In this document: in pieces, positions 19,122-27,772 of the stretch
Position numbering within the stretch: position 1 is the stretch's first letter
Layout: each line of letters opens with the position of its first letter
Assembly: GCA_013696965.1 (NCBI GenBank)
Contig: JACCXN010000019.1
Coordinates: forward strand, 1 to 49,773
Length of the DNA stretch: 49,773 bases
Source of the DNA: Bacteroidota bacterium
GTDB taxonomy: Bacteria > Bacteroidota > Bacteroidia > JACCXN01
Reading direction: 5' to 3'
Translations under genes and position numbers: made by a program
The notes under the pieces: generated by a model
Told to the model about the DNA's origin: nothing
Seen by the model: only the letters and a program-made list of their open reading frames with translations
The model's database searches: none

Positions 19122-19305
19122 TTAACGCAAGATTTTCCGTACAAATGCAACCGTAAAGTAAGCCATGAGAAACATTCCCATCCAGCCCTCGAGTGGAGCA
19201 AGCCATTTTATATAACCAACAGGTAGGCAGTCCCCATATCCGATGGTAAGGAAGGTAATTGCGCTAAAATAAAAAGCTAGGGCAATTTTTAAAATAAAAA
19301 TTAAT
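19122..19305 (-). pseudogene. C-terminal relic of a two-helix potassium channel
   Basis: On the minus strand a frame of about 60 codons ends at TAA 19122-19124. It reads FYFSAITFLTIGYGDCLPVG and then KWLAPLEGWMGMFLMAYFTVAF plus RKILR. This is a K+-channel pore helix and selectivity filter (TIGYGD) followed by the final membrane helix, as in Ion_trans_2 proteins of Bacteroidota. A TGA lies in frame just upstream at about 19310 and no start codon or first helix is present, so the gene is truncated at its 5' end, apparently next to the antiporter promoter. Confidence 0.7.
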
Positions 19306-19349
19306 ACTATTCATAAATTTTTGTAAAATTGCCAATATAAATCTTCTAT

Positions 19350-22232
19350 ATGATGCTATCTGTAAAATTTACAACTAAAGTTATACTTGCCTTATTTTTT
19401 ACAATCCTTTTATTTAACCTGTCAATTCCCTTAAGTGTTTTTGCCTCAGAAGTGGCACAACATTCAGGTGAAGTATTGGTACATGATGATCATGGTCATG
19501 GTATGGAACCACTTCTTTTCATAATAATAGCCTTAATAATTGGGGCAGCTACAAGTCATTTTCTTAAAAAAAGCCCTCTGCCCTTTACGGTTACATTACT
19601 TATTATCGGACTTGTGCTGGGTGTAGCCAACAGGAATTCTTTATTTGAAGGCTATCTTGATTCAATAAGCCATGCCATTCGTTGGGCGGGCAATATCGAT
19701 CCACATATTATCCTTTTTGTTTTCCTGCCTACACTTATTTTCGAGGCCGCTTTTGCCATGGATTTTCATACTTTCAAGAAAACCTCAAGCAATGCAGTGA
19801 TAATGGCCGGACCTGGTATTTTGCTTGCACTATTTTTAACCGCAGCCCTAATGATGGGTTTAGCTTATTTTGGTTTTGGCCTTCAATATTGGAACTGGTC
19901 AATAGCACTGATGTTTGGAGCTGTAGTAAGTGCCACTGACCCTGTGGCTGTAGTTGCCCTTCTTAAAGAACTCGGAGCAAGCAAGAAACTGGGAACATTA
20001 ATTGAAGGCGAATCCCTTTTAAACGATGGTACTGCTATTGTGATTTTCATGGTGTTTTTTCTTGCCCTTACCGGTGCTGCCAGTGATACCGCCCCTGTTA
20101 TTGAATTTTTAAGGGTTGCTGCCGGAGGTATTTTTGTCGGCCTGCTTTTAGGATGGATCGCCATTGCATGGATTAAAAAGGTTTTTAATAATGCCATGGT
20201 AGAAATCAGCATTATCATAGCCACTGCTTACCTGACTTTCTATATTGCTGAGGATTTTTTACATGTTTCAGGTGTATTGGGACTTGTTGCTCTTGGCCTT
20301 ATGATTGGTGGTGTTGGAAAAACCCGTATTAGCCCTGAAGTTCAGCATTTTCTTCATGAGTTCTGGGAACTTGCTGCTTTTATTGCCAATGCCCTTATTT
20401 TTATTATTGTTGGAATAGTGGTTGCTGAAAGAGCAGTTTTTACCGCCACAGATTTCCTTGTTCTCGGAATTTTATACATAGGAATTCATGTTGTACGGGC
20501 AATTGTAATTGCTATTTTTTATCCGGCTATGAAACGCCTGGGTTACGGACTTCCCATTAAAGATGCCTATGTTTTGTGGTATGGTGCATTAAGAGGAGCA
20601 ATAGGCCTTGCGCTTGCCCTTGTAGTTGCCGGGGTTGATGACAAGTATATTAGTCCTGAAATAAAAAATCAATTCTTGTTTTACACTGCCGGTATAGTGG
20701 TACTAACACTTTTGATTAATGCTACTACAATTAAATTTCTTGTGAATTCACTCGGGCTTACTGCAATACCACCGGCAAAAGCCCTTATGATGTTAAACGC
20801 AAAACAATATTTGAGAAACAGCTCAGAAAACGCTTTGGAACGGCTCAAAAAAGACCGCTTTTTAAGCAGGGCTAACTGGAGCATAGTGAGTGAATATCTT
20901 CCTGACGCAATTCCATTGAATCAGGAAAAAATAGTTATTGAAACAATTGCTGAACTAAGGAGAAGGGTGCTGCAAAAAGAAAAGAGTAATTATTGGAAAC
21001 AGTTTAAAGAAGGTATACTTGGTCCTGATGGGGTTGTATTGCTTTCTGATGGTATAAATGAGGTAATGGATGCGGGTGGATTGGTTCCGCTATCTGAACG
21101 TAAAGACCTTGAGGAACTCTGGCACACGCCTAAAATGATGAGTAGGATTCAGAAACTTCCTATTCTTGGCAAAATGTCCGAGCGCATGTTCATCGATAAA
21201 TTATCGGTAAGTTATGATTGTGCCAGGGGCTTTGTTGAGGCCCAGGAGGAATGCCTTACACTTGTTGAGAGCATGGTTAGAAGCGCTGGTGATGACAAGG
21301 ATGAATTGAAAAATTTAAGCATGATTGAATCAGAGATAAATGAAAACCGTATTCACGGACTTACTTTTTTAAGAAATCTTAGAAAAGAATATCCTGAAAT
21401 TTATACTGCAATTGCTACAAGGCAAGCAAGCCGCCTGGTTCTTAATTATGAACTGCATACAATAGAACGTTTATTAAATAAAGGACAACTGGAAAGTGAT
21501 GAAGCCAAAAAAATGATCCATGCTGTTGAAGCCAGGATGAAAAAACTTATGGATTCTCCACCTGCTGTTTATCTGCCTGAAAATAACGAATTGCTCAAAA
21601 ATATTCCATGGCTAAAAGATTTGGATGATGCCACTTTCAATGAAGTTGCAACAGAGTTTCAAAGCAGATTATTTGCAATTGGTGATGTAATTACCAAGGA
21701 AGCAAAAGGTGGTGACGGCTTATTTGTTATTGCAAGAGGAACAGCCAAAGTTACTGTTGGCAGTCAACTTGTTGATGTTGTTGGTGCTGGGGCTGTAATT
21801 GGCGAGATTTCTTTTCTCACTGGTAAAAACCGTTCTGCCCTGGTTAAGGCCGAATCACCTGTTACCGCTTTAAGAATTTCTTATGCAAGCCTTAGCCGGA
21901 TAGTTAATAAATCCCCAAAAGTTGAAGAAATGCTCTGGATGATTGGTGGTGCAAGGATGGCAGGAAATTTATTGGGGCAAACTGAGCCATTTAATATTTG
22001 GAGGGCAAAACAATTAAAGAAGTTGATTGAAAAAGGCTATATTGTTTCAGGACAGAAAGAAAAAAACATCACTATGAAAAATAAAATTGGTGTGCTCTTA
22101 TCAGATAAAGCTTTTGATGCGAACAACAAAGAAATTACAGCGCCCTCTATCATTAATTCTGATATAACTCTAAGCCCTAATGCCAGGATATTTTTAGCCA
22201 CTTTAGAGGAACAGGGCACCGAGGAGCAATAA
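19350..22232 (+). CDS. CPA1 cation/H+ antiporter with C-terminal cyclic-nucleotide-binding domain (SOS1-like)
   Basis: 960 residues. A signal-like N-terminus is followed by a His/Asp-rich segment (HDDHGHG, about 46-53), then 12 or so membrane helices to about residue 465. CPA1 landmarks: FVFLPTLIFEAAFAMD, FGAVVSATDPVAVVALLKELG, EGESLLNDGTAIVIF (the ND pair in the ion site) and ALRGAIGLALALV. A long cytoplasmic tail ends with a cNMP-binding domain (about 740-860: FAIGDVITKEAKGGDGLFVI, AGAVIGEISFLTGKNRSA). This is the architecture of SOS1/NhaP-type Na+/H+ exchangers. The predicted role is Na+ or K+ export and pH homeostasis, possibly gated by cyclic nucleotide. The ligand-contacting Arg usually found after the GEISFL segment appears as NRSAL. 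Confidence 0.92.
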   Translation: MMLSVKFTTKVILALFFTILLFNLSIPLSVFASEVAQHSGEVLVHDDHGHGMEPLLFIIIALIIGAATSHFLKKSPLPFTVTLLIIGLVLGVANRNSLFEGYLDSISHAIRWAGNIDPHIILFVFLPTLIFEAAFAMDFHTFKKTSSNAVIMAGPGILLALFLTAALMMGLAYFGFGLQYWNWSIALMFGAVVSATDPVAVVALLKELGASKKLGTLIEGESLLNDGTAIVIFMVFFLALTGAASDTAPVIEFLRVAAGGIFVGLLLGWIAIAWIKKVFNNAMVEISIIIATAYLTFYIAEDFLHVSGVLGLVALGLMIGGVGKTRISPEVQHFLHEFWELAAFIANALIFIIVGIVVAERAVFTATDFLVLGILYIGIHVVRAIVIAIFYPAMKRLGYGLPIKDAYVLWYGALRGAIGLALALVVAGVDDKYISPEIKNQFLFYTAGIVVLTLLINATTIKFLVNSLGLTAIPPAKALMMLNAKQYLRNSSENALERLKKDRFLSRANWSIVSEYLPDAIPLNQEKIVIETIAELRRRVLQKEKSNYWKQFKEGILGPDGVVLLSDGINEVMDAGGLVPLSERKDLEELWHTPKMMSRIQKLPILGKMSERMFIDKLSVSYDCARGFVEAQEECLTLVESMVRSAGDDKDELKNLSMIESEINENRIHGLTFLRNLRKEYPEIYTAIATRQASRLVLNYELHTIERLLNKGQLESDEAKKMIHAVEARMKKLMDSPPAVYLPENNELLKNIPWLKDLDDATFNEVATEFQSRLFAIGDVITKEAKGGDGLFVIARGTAKVTVGSQLVDVVGAGAVIGEISFLTGKNRSALVKAESPVTALRISYASLSRIVNKSPKVEEMLWMIGGARMAGNLLGQTEPFNIWRAKQLKKLIEKGYIVSGQKEKNITMKNKIGVLLSDKAFDANNKEITAPSIINSDITLSPNARIFLATLEEQGTEEQ

Positions 22233-22244
22233 ATTGATAGATTT

Positions 22245-22289
22245 AAACTGAATTGTTTTCAGGTTTACCTGCAGGCAATTCAGTTTATT
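22245..22289 (+). terminator. probable terminator of the antiporter gene
   Basis: An 11-bp stem AAACTGAATTG / CAATTCAGTTT (22245-22255 and 22276-22286) with a 20-nt loop that can itself pair (CAGGTTTACCTG). It begins 12 nt after the stop codon. The T tract is short. Confidence 0.6.
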
Positions 22290-22468
22290 TATCCCTTCTT
22301 TAAATGAAAATTCAAAACCATAACAATAACCCGATTTTCAACTCCCCTGTGAGAAATGGTTACAGCTGTTAGGGATGGAGGTTTACTTTTGTTGGTTTCA
22401 GTCGTCCATTTATTTAAATTTCAAAAGAAGGAATTGCTCATGCCAATAAAGTAGTTCAAAAAGCTTAT

Positions 22469-22476
22469 TATATTTG
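22469..22476 (+). promoter_or_regulatory. -7 promoter box of the M14 peptidase gene
   Basis: TATATTTG fits TAnnTTTG and lies 29 nt before the ATG at 22506. Confidence 0.5.
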
Positions 22477-22505
22477 CTCTTTGTCATTTAATCTAAAATT
22501 CTGAA

Positions 22506-24257
22506 ATGAAATTCCTATACCTTTTTCTTATTTTGTATATAATCACAATTCAAATTCAGGCTCAAAAACCTGAGGATAAATATCTTTCAAATAAAACCTT
22601 AACCTACCAGGAAACAATTGATTATTATGCAAAGCTTGCCAAAATGCATCCCCAGGCAAAACTATTTGAATATGAAAAAACAGATGCAGGATTTCCTTTG
22701 CATTTATTTGTTATATCGCAAGACAAGGATTTTAATCCAGCATCTTTAAGCAAAAAAAACAAGCGGATAATATTGATAAATAATGGAATTCATGCAGGCG
22801 AACCCTGCGGAATAGATGCCTCCATTAACCTGGCAAAAGATTTACTTACAAATAAAAACAATGCTGCAGAACTGCTTAATAATACTGTGGTTTGTATTAT
22901 TCCTGTATATAATGTGGGTGGTTCAATCAACAGGGGATGCTGTAGCAGGGCTAATCAAAATGGCCCTGAAGAATATGGTTTCAGGGGAAATGCCCGAAAC
23001 CTGGATTTAAACAGGGATTTCATCAAATGTGATTCTCAAAACAGCCATGCTTTTACCACTATATTTCAAACCTGGAAACCTGATATTTTTATAGACACCC
23101 ATTCCACAAACGGTGCAGATTACCAACATGCAATGACTTTAATTCCCACACAGCACAACAAGCTTCATCCTTTACTGGGAAATTATTTAAAAGAAACTAT
23201 GTTGCCAGATTTATATAAAAAGATGCAAATAAAAAATTATCCAATGTGTCCTTATGTAAATTCAGTAAATGAAACTCCTGATGGTGGAATAGCAGACTTT
23301 TTGGAAACACCTCGCTACTCAACAGGCTATGCTGCGCTTTTTAACACCATAGGTTTTGTTACAGAAGCTCACATGTTAAAACCTTTTCCTGAAAGAGTTA
23401 AATCAACCTATGCCTTTCTAATTAGTATGTTGGAAATAGTTAACAAGGAAAATGATAAGCTGGGGAAATTAAAAAAAGAGGCAGATAATGATATTATATC
23501 CAAAACTGAATTCCCCCTTTCCTGGGTTATTGATACCACTAAACATGAAAAATTTAATTTCATGGGATATGAAGCAAAACACAAAAAAAGTAATGTAACA
23601 GGCATGGAACGGCTTTATTACGATACGCTTGCACCATATACCAAAGGTATTAACTATTTTTCTTCTTATAATACTGAAATAAGTGTTAAAAAACCCGAAT
23701 ACTATATTGTACCTCAAGCATGGAAAGAAGTTGTTGAAAGGCTAAAATGGAATAAAGTAGAAATGAAAAGACTTCAAAAAGATACTGCATTAATCGTTCA
23801 AGTATATTATTTAGAGGATTACAAAACTTCTGAAAAACCTTTTGAGGGACATTATTTGCATAGCAACATTAAAACCCGAACCGAAACTTCGAGCATAAAT
23901 TTTAATAAAGGTGATTATGTAATTCAGGTAAATCAAAGCAATAACAGATACATTGTTGAAACATTGGAACCACAGGCCACAGATGGTTTTTTTGCATGGA
24001 ATTTCTTTGATGAGATCCTTCAACAAAAAGAATGGTTTTCAGCCTATGTTTTTGAAGAAAAAGCGGAAGAAATCTTAAGAAACAATCCAGGAATAAAAAA
24101 GGAATTTGAAGAAAAGAAAAAACAGGATGCTCAATTTGCATCCAATTCCATGTCACAACTTTATTTTATTTACCAACGCTCAATTTATTTCGAAAAGGTT
24201 TACCTAAGGCATCCCATAGCAAGAATTAACGTGAGAATGAATTTACCCTTGGAATAG
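22506..24257 (+). CDS. secreted M14-family zinc carboxypeptidase
   Basis: 583 residues with a signal peptide (MKFLYLFLILYIITIQIQAQ). Zinc ligands and active-site residues of M14 peptidases are visible: HAGEPCG (His96, Glu99), RNLDLNRDF (Arg164-Arg170 region), DTHSTNG (second zinc His, 199) and VTEAHM with the general base Glu287. The catalytic domain spans about 30-310; the C-terminal 270 residues are not assigned. Members remove C-terminal residues of peptides or act on cell-wall peptides; substrate cannot be told. There is no T9SS tail, so it is probably periplasmic or outer-membrane associated. It converges on tex with a 40-nt gap. Confidence 0.9.
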   Translation: MKFLYLFLILYIITIQIQAQKPEDKYLSNKTLTYQETIDYYAKLAKMHPQAKLFEYEKTDAGFPLHLFVISQDKDFNPASLSKKNKRIILINNGIHAGEPCGIDASINLAKDLLTNKNNAAELLNNTVVCIIPVYNVGGSINRGCCSRANQNGPEEYGFRGNARNLDLNRDFIKCDSQNSHAFTTIFQTWKPDIFIDTHSTNGADYQHAMTLIPTQHNKLHPLLGNYLKETMLPDLYKKMQIKNYPMCPYVNSVNETPDGGIADFLETPRYSTGYAALFNTIGFVTEAHMLKPFPERVKSTYAFLISMLEIVNKENDKLGKLKKEADNDIISKTEFPLSWVIDTTKHEKFNFMGYEAKHKKSNVTGMERLYYDTLAPYTKGINYFSSYNTEISVKKPEYYIVPQAWKEVVERLKWNKVEMKRLQKDTALIVQVYYLEDYKTSEKPFEGHYLHSNIKTRTETSSINFNKGDYVIQVNQSNNRYIVETLEPQATDGFFAWNFFDEILQQKEWFSAYVFEEKAEEILRNNPGIKKEFEEKKKQDAQFASNSMSQLYFIYQRSIYFEKVYLRHPIARINVRMNLPLE

Positions 24258-24297
24258 AGAAAACATGCTTTTTTAACTAAAATGCAAGCTGGGTAAT

Positions 24298-26427
24298 TCA
24301 ATTTAAGCCCTTCATAGTAAAGGCAATTCTTTTTCGCTGTAAATCTACTTCCAATACTTTAACCTTTACATGTTGGTTTAATTTAACCACATCAGCCGGG
24401 TTACTAACAAAGGCATCTGCCAGTTGGGAAATATGCACCAGTCCATCCTGTTTTACTCCAACATCTACAAAGGCGCCAAAATTGGTTATATTGGTAACAA
24501 TTCCAGGTAATTCCATTCCGGGCACAAGTTGTTCCACCTTATATATATCCTTGGCAAACTGGAAAATTTTAATGATTGTTCTGGGATCGAGTCCCGGTTT
24601 TTCAAGTTCTGCCAAAATATCCAGAAGCGTTGGCATACCTGTTTTTTCACTTATATATTTTGAAGGATCAATTTTTTCTCTTAATTCGGTTTTTTGAATT
24701 AAATCAACAACAGTACATTTTAAATCCCTGGCCATTTTTTCGGCAATAAAGTAACTCTCAGGATGTACGGAGGTATTATCAAGGGGGTTAACTGCGCCTC
24801 GAATACGCATAAAACCTGCACTTTGTTCAAATGCTTTATCTCCCAGCCTGGGAACTTTTTTTAAATCTTGTCGGGAAGTAAAAGCACCGTTTTCATTTCT
24901 GTAATCAATTATGTTTTGAGCAAGTTTTTCTCCAAGGCCAGAAACATAGGTTAAAAGATGTTTGCTTGCAGTATTAAGATTAACCCCAACTTTATTTACG
25001 CAATTTTCGATAACGCTATCCAGGTTAAGCTGTAGTTTTTCCTGGTTCACATCATGCTGATATTGGCCTACACCTATAGCCTTAGGTTCAATTTTCACCA
25101 ACTCTGCCAAAGGATCCATTAACCTTCTTCCAATTGAAACTGCTCCTCTTACAGTAACATCAAATTGAGGAAACTCCTCTCTGGCAACAGGAGAGGCTGA
25201 ATATACAGATGCTCCTGCTTCATTCACTATAAAAACCTGGACTTTCCGGTTAAATTTCAGCTTTTGAATAAAACTTTCAGTTTCTCTGCCTGCTGTTCCA
25301 TTTCCAATAGAAATAGCATCAATATTATAGGTGTCAACTAAATTGTAAATTTTTGCGACTGCTTGTTTTAATTGCTCTTGTGGCTTGTGGGGGAAAATTG
25401 TTTCATTATGAAGCAAACTTCCCTGTTCATCCAAACACACAACTTTACATCCACTGCGAAAGCCAGGATCAATAGCTAAAATGCGTTTTTGCCCCAATGG
25501 TGGGGCAAGCAGCAGTTGCCTGAGGTTATCGGCAAAAACTTTTATTGCTTCATCATCTGCTTTTTCCTTTGAGGAATTCCTGAATTCTGTTTCAATGGAA
25601 GGCTGTAAAAGACGGTTGTAGGACTGCTTTACGGCTTTTTCAACCATTACCGATGATTCATTGTTTGCCTTTACAAACAAACGATATAACCCAGAAAGTG
25701 CATTTTCCTCGGAAGGTGATATATCTATTTTTAAAAATCCTTCAGTTTCTGCCCTTCTTATTGCCAGCATCCTATGGGAAGGTATCTTGCTTAATTTTTC
25801 TTCGTATTTAAAATAATCCTTGTATTTAATAGCGTCTTCATCTTTTCCTTTTACAAGTTTGCTTTTAACAAAAGCTTCTCTTTCGTAAAGTTTTCTGATT
25901 AATCCTCTAGCCTGTAAGTTTTCATTTACCCACTCTGCAATGATGTCTTTTGCACCCTGAATGGCATCTTCAATGGAAGTTACATCCTTATTCAAAAATT
26001 GCAAGGCTCGTTTTTCAGGATCATTTTCCTGTTGTGCCATTAGTATTTTGGCCAGGGGTTCCAATCCTTTTTCACGCGCTGCATCCGCCTTTGTTTTTCG
26101 CTTTTGTTTATAGGGAAGATAAATGTCTTCGAGTTCAGAAATATCCCAGGATTCTTGAATTTTCTTTTCCAACTCCTCGCTTAGTTTTCCCTGCTCACGA
26201 ATACTATGAAGAATACTCTCCCTGCGCTTTTCCAGTTCCAAAAGTTTCACCAATCCCTCTTTGATGGCTAAAATTTGAACCTCATCAAGGCCTCCTGTTG
26301 CTTCTTTTCTGTATCTGGCAATAAAGGGAACTGTGCCACCCAAGTCTATTAGGTCGGCTGTACTTGAAATTTTAAAAGCAGGAAGGTTTAAAGTGCGTGC
26401 TAAAAAATCTATATGTTTTTTATTCAT
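24298..26427 (-). CDS. tex: Tex-family RNA-binding transcription accessory protein
   Basis: About 709 residues from ATG 26427; a TTG five codons upstream is rejected because it would overlap the S4 gene without need. Tex layout: N-terminal helical domain (GGTVPFIARYRKEATGGLDE), YqgF/RNase H-like domain (ILAIDPGFRSGCKVVCLD, SIGNGTAGRETE), helix-hairpin-helix repeats (GLGEKLAQNIIDYRNENGAF, PRLGDKAFEQSAGFMRI) and a C-terminal S1 domain (GMELPGIVTNITNFGAFVDVG ... VKVLEVDLQRKRIAFTMK). It binds nucleic acids and influences transcription; the exact role is not settled for the family. It is the last gene of a three-gene operon, 7 nt after the S4 gene. Confidence 0.94.
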   Translation of the reverse strand: MNKKHIDFLARTLNLPAFKISSTADLIDLGGTVPFIARYRKEATGGLDEVQILAIKEGLVKLLELEKRRESILHSIREQGKLSEELEKKIQESWDISELEDIYLPYKQKRKTKADAAREKGLEPLAKILMAQQENDPEKRALQFLNKDVTSIEDAIQGAKDIIAEWVNENLQARGLIRKLYEREAFVKSKLVKGKDEDAIKYKDYFKYEEKLSKIPSHRMLAIRRAETEGFLKIDISPSEENALSGLYRLFVKANNESSVMVEKAVKQSYNRLLQPSIETEFRNSSKEKADDEAIKVFADNLRQLLLAPPLGQKRILAIDPGFRSGCKVVCLDEQGSLLHNETIFPHKPQEQLKQAVAKIYNLVDTYNIDAISIGNGTAGRETESFIQKLKFNRKVQVFIVNEAGASVYSASPVAREEFPQFDVTVRGAVSIGRRLMDPLAELVKIEPKAIGVGQYQHDVNQEKLQLNLDSVIENCVNKVGVNLNTASKHLLTYVSGLGEKLAQNIIDYRNENGAFTSRQDLKKVPRLGDKAFEQSAGFMRIRGAVNPLDNTSVHPESYFIAEKMARDLKCTVVDLIQKTELREKIDPSKYISEKTGMPTLLDILAELEKPGLDPRTIIKIFQFAKDIYKVEQLVPGMELPGIVTNITNFGAFVDVGVKQDGLVHISQLADAFVSNPADVVKLNQHVKVKVLEVDLQRKRIAFTMKGLN

Positions 26428-26434
26428 TTTTTTT

Positions 26435-26641
26435 CTATTCAACCAAAATAATTTGACCTTGAGTTTCCACTTTAGCGCCTGGTCTTAGTTTGGCCCGTTT
26501 ACGGTTTTCTAATTCACCATTCACCCTAACAAGGCCATCTTCCACCATTGCTTTAGCCTCTGCCCCACTTAATGCAATACCAGTGGCTTTAAGCAGGCCA
26601 ATTAACTCTATGTATTCAGTTGTTATTTTAAACTTTATCAT
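26435..26641 (-). CDS. small S4-domain RNA-binding protein
   Basis: 68 residues, essentially a single S4 domain: EYIELIGLLKATGIALSGAEAKAMV, then VRVNGELENRKRAKLRPGAKVE. Related to the YbcJ/YaaA-type stand-alone S4 proteins, which bind structured RNA, some on the ribosome. Its ATG overlaps the TGA of the upstream gene (ATGA), and tex starts 7 nt after its stop, so translation of the three genes is probably coupled. Pairing with another RNA-binding protein (Tex) supports an RNA-related role. Confidence 0.88.
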   Translation of the reverse strand: MIKFKITTEYIELIGLLKATGIALSGAEAKAMVEDGLVRVNGELENRKRAKLRPGAKVETQGQIILVE

Positions 26642-27186
26642 TCTGATTCCAATAATATATTCTCAATTGTGTCCATCTTTTTTTCTGAAAATCGTCCTGA
26701 AGTTGCATAAACGATTTTCCCTTGCCTGTCCAGGATGAAAAAATATCCTGTATCCTTATCATCAAATTCAAGAGCCTTTTTGTATGTTTTCAACTCCCCC
26801 TTGTAAAACAACACATGTGGATGGAATTCCTTATCAGTATCCTCCTGCATTTTCTTTTTGCCCTTTCCTGCAACTGCAACATTGGTTCCTGTGAACATAG
26901 GAATAAAATACAAATTAACATCAATTTCCATATCCATTAAACCTGTTTTTGCAATGAATTTATTATATGCAGGATTTAACCAGGTTTTTAAATCACTCTC
27001 TGCATCCCGGGAATAAGCCATTCCAATCAAAGTGTATTTTCCTTTTGAATCTTCAGGGATTGTAACATTTTTATCCGACAATGATTCTCCCGTTATAGAA
27101 GGAAATGTTTTACCAATAAGATTTGATTGTGCATAAATTGCAAGTGCAATTAAATTAAAAGTGAATATTAAGATCAGCTTTCTCAT
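26638..27186 (-). CDS. exported thioredoxin-fold-like protein without CXXC
   Basis: 182 residues. It has a signal peptide (MRKLILIFTFNLIALAIYAQ), then a segment that resembles peroxiredoxin/ATP10-like thioredoxin folds: IGKTFPSITGESL, GKYTLIGMAYSRDAESDLKTW, and a late strand pair GYFFILDRQGKIVYATSGRF. No CXXC or single catalytic Cys is present, so it is unlikely to be a redox enzyme; a binding or assembly role is possible. It is the first gene of the operon with the S4 protein and tex (4-nt overlap with the S4 gene). I know of no firm function. Confidence 0.7.
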   Translation of the reverse strand: MRKLILIFTFNLIALAIYAQSNLIGKTFPSITGESLSDKNVTIPEDSKGKYTLIGMAYSRDAESDLKTWLNPAYNKFIAKTGLMDMEIDVNLYFIPMFTGTNVAVAGKGKKKMQEDTDKEFHPHVLFYKGELKTYKKALEFDDKDTGYFFILDRQGKIVYATSGRFSEKKMDTIENILLESE

Positions 27187-27257
27187 AAGATTAAATATTT
27201 TTTAATAAATACTATTGCAAAGTTCGTATTATTTATAAAAAAAAGACAAGATTTTTT

Positions 27258-27634
27258 TATATGTATATAATTTGTTTTTTTTGGATGGCAATTTCATATG
27301 TAGATAATTTGTTTTTAAAAGGTCATATGGAATACGCCATGTTATATTCATTAGTGTTTGCGCACGTTTGGTGCATGGCTATTTCATATGTATATAATTT
27401 ATTCGTTTTTAATTTTTCCTTTAAGGAACTCAAGAATGCTAAAGCATTTGTTTTTTAAGGTCATCCCGATTTATCGGGATAGCCATGTTATATTCATTAA
27501 CGTTTGTGAACGGTTCGTGCATGGCTATTTCATATGTATGGATTTTATTCGTTTTTTTTATTCCTAAATGAACTCATGAATGCTAAAGCATTTGATTATT
27601 AAAGGTCATCCCAATTTACCGGGACGCCACGGGT
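27258..27634. repeat. decayed tandem array of the 147-bp palindromic repeat (about four units)
   Basis: One nearly complete unit (about 27389-27535) carries TTCCTTTAAGGAA-like, AATGCTAAAGCATT, TCCCGATTTATCGGGA and AGCCATG ... CATGGCT palindromes in order. It is preceded by two internally deleted units and followed by a partial one. The boundary phrase ATTTCATATGTAT recurs. Orientation is opposite to the copies at the right edge. The array fills the 586-bp space between two divergent genes. Short open frames inside it are by-products of the repeat. Confidence 0.8.
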
Positions 27635-27726
27635 AAATAGTATTTTAATAGCCACAAATGTAATTAAGCTTTAAAATAAAAGAAATCTTTATGGTATTAT
27701 ATTTAGTGTTAATGCTTCATTATTTT

Positions 27727-27734
27727 TAGTTTTG
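27727..27734 (+). promoter_or_regulatory. -7 promoter box of the M1 aminopeptidase gene
   Basis: TAGTTTTG matches TAnnTTTG, 38 nt before the ATG at 27773. Confidence 0.5.
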
Positions 27735-27772
27735 CTGATTATCCCTTAATTATTTACTATTTTAATAAAATC

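Noticed and set aside
27261-27567. Two open frames of 65-69 codons
   Set aside because: They arise from the repeated ATTTCATATGTAT array and share no protein features.
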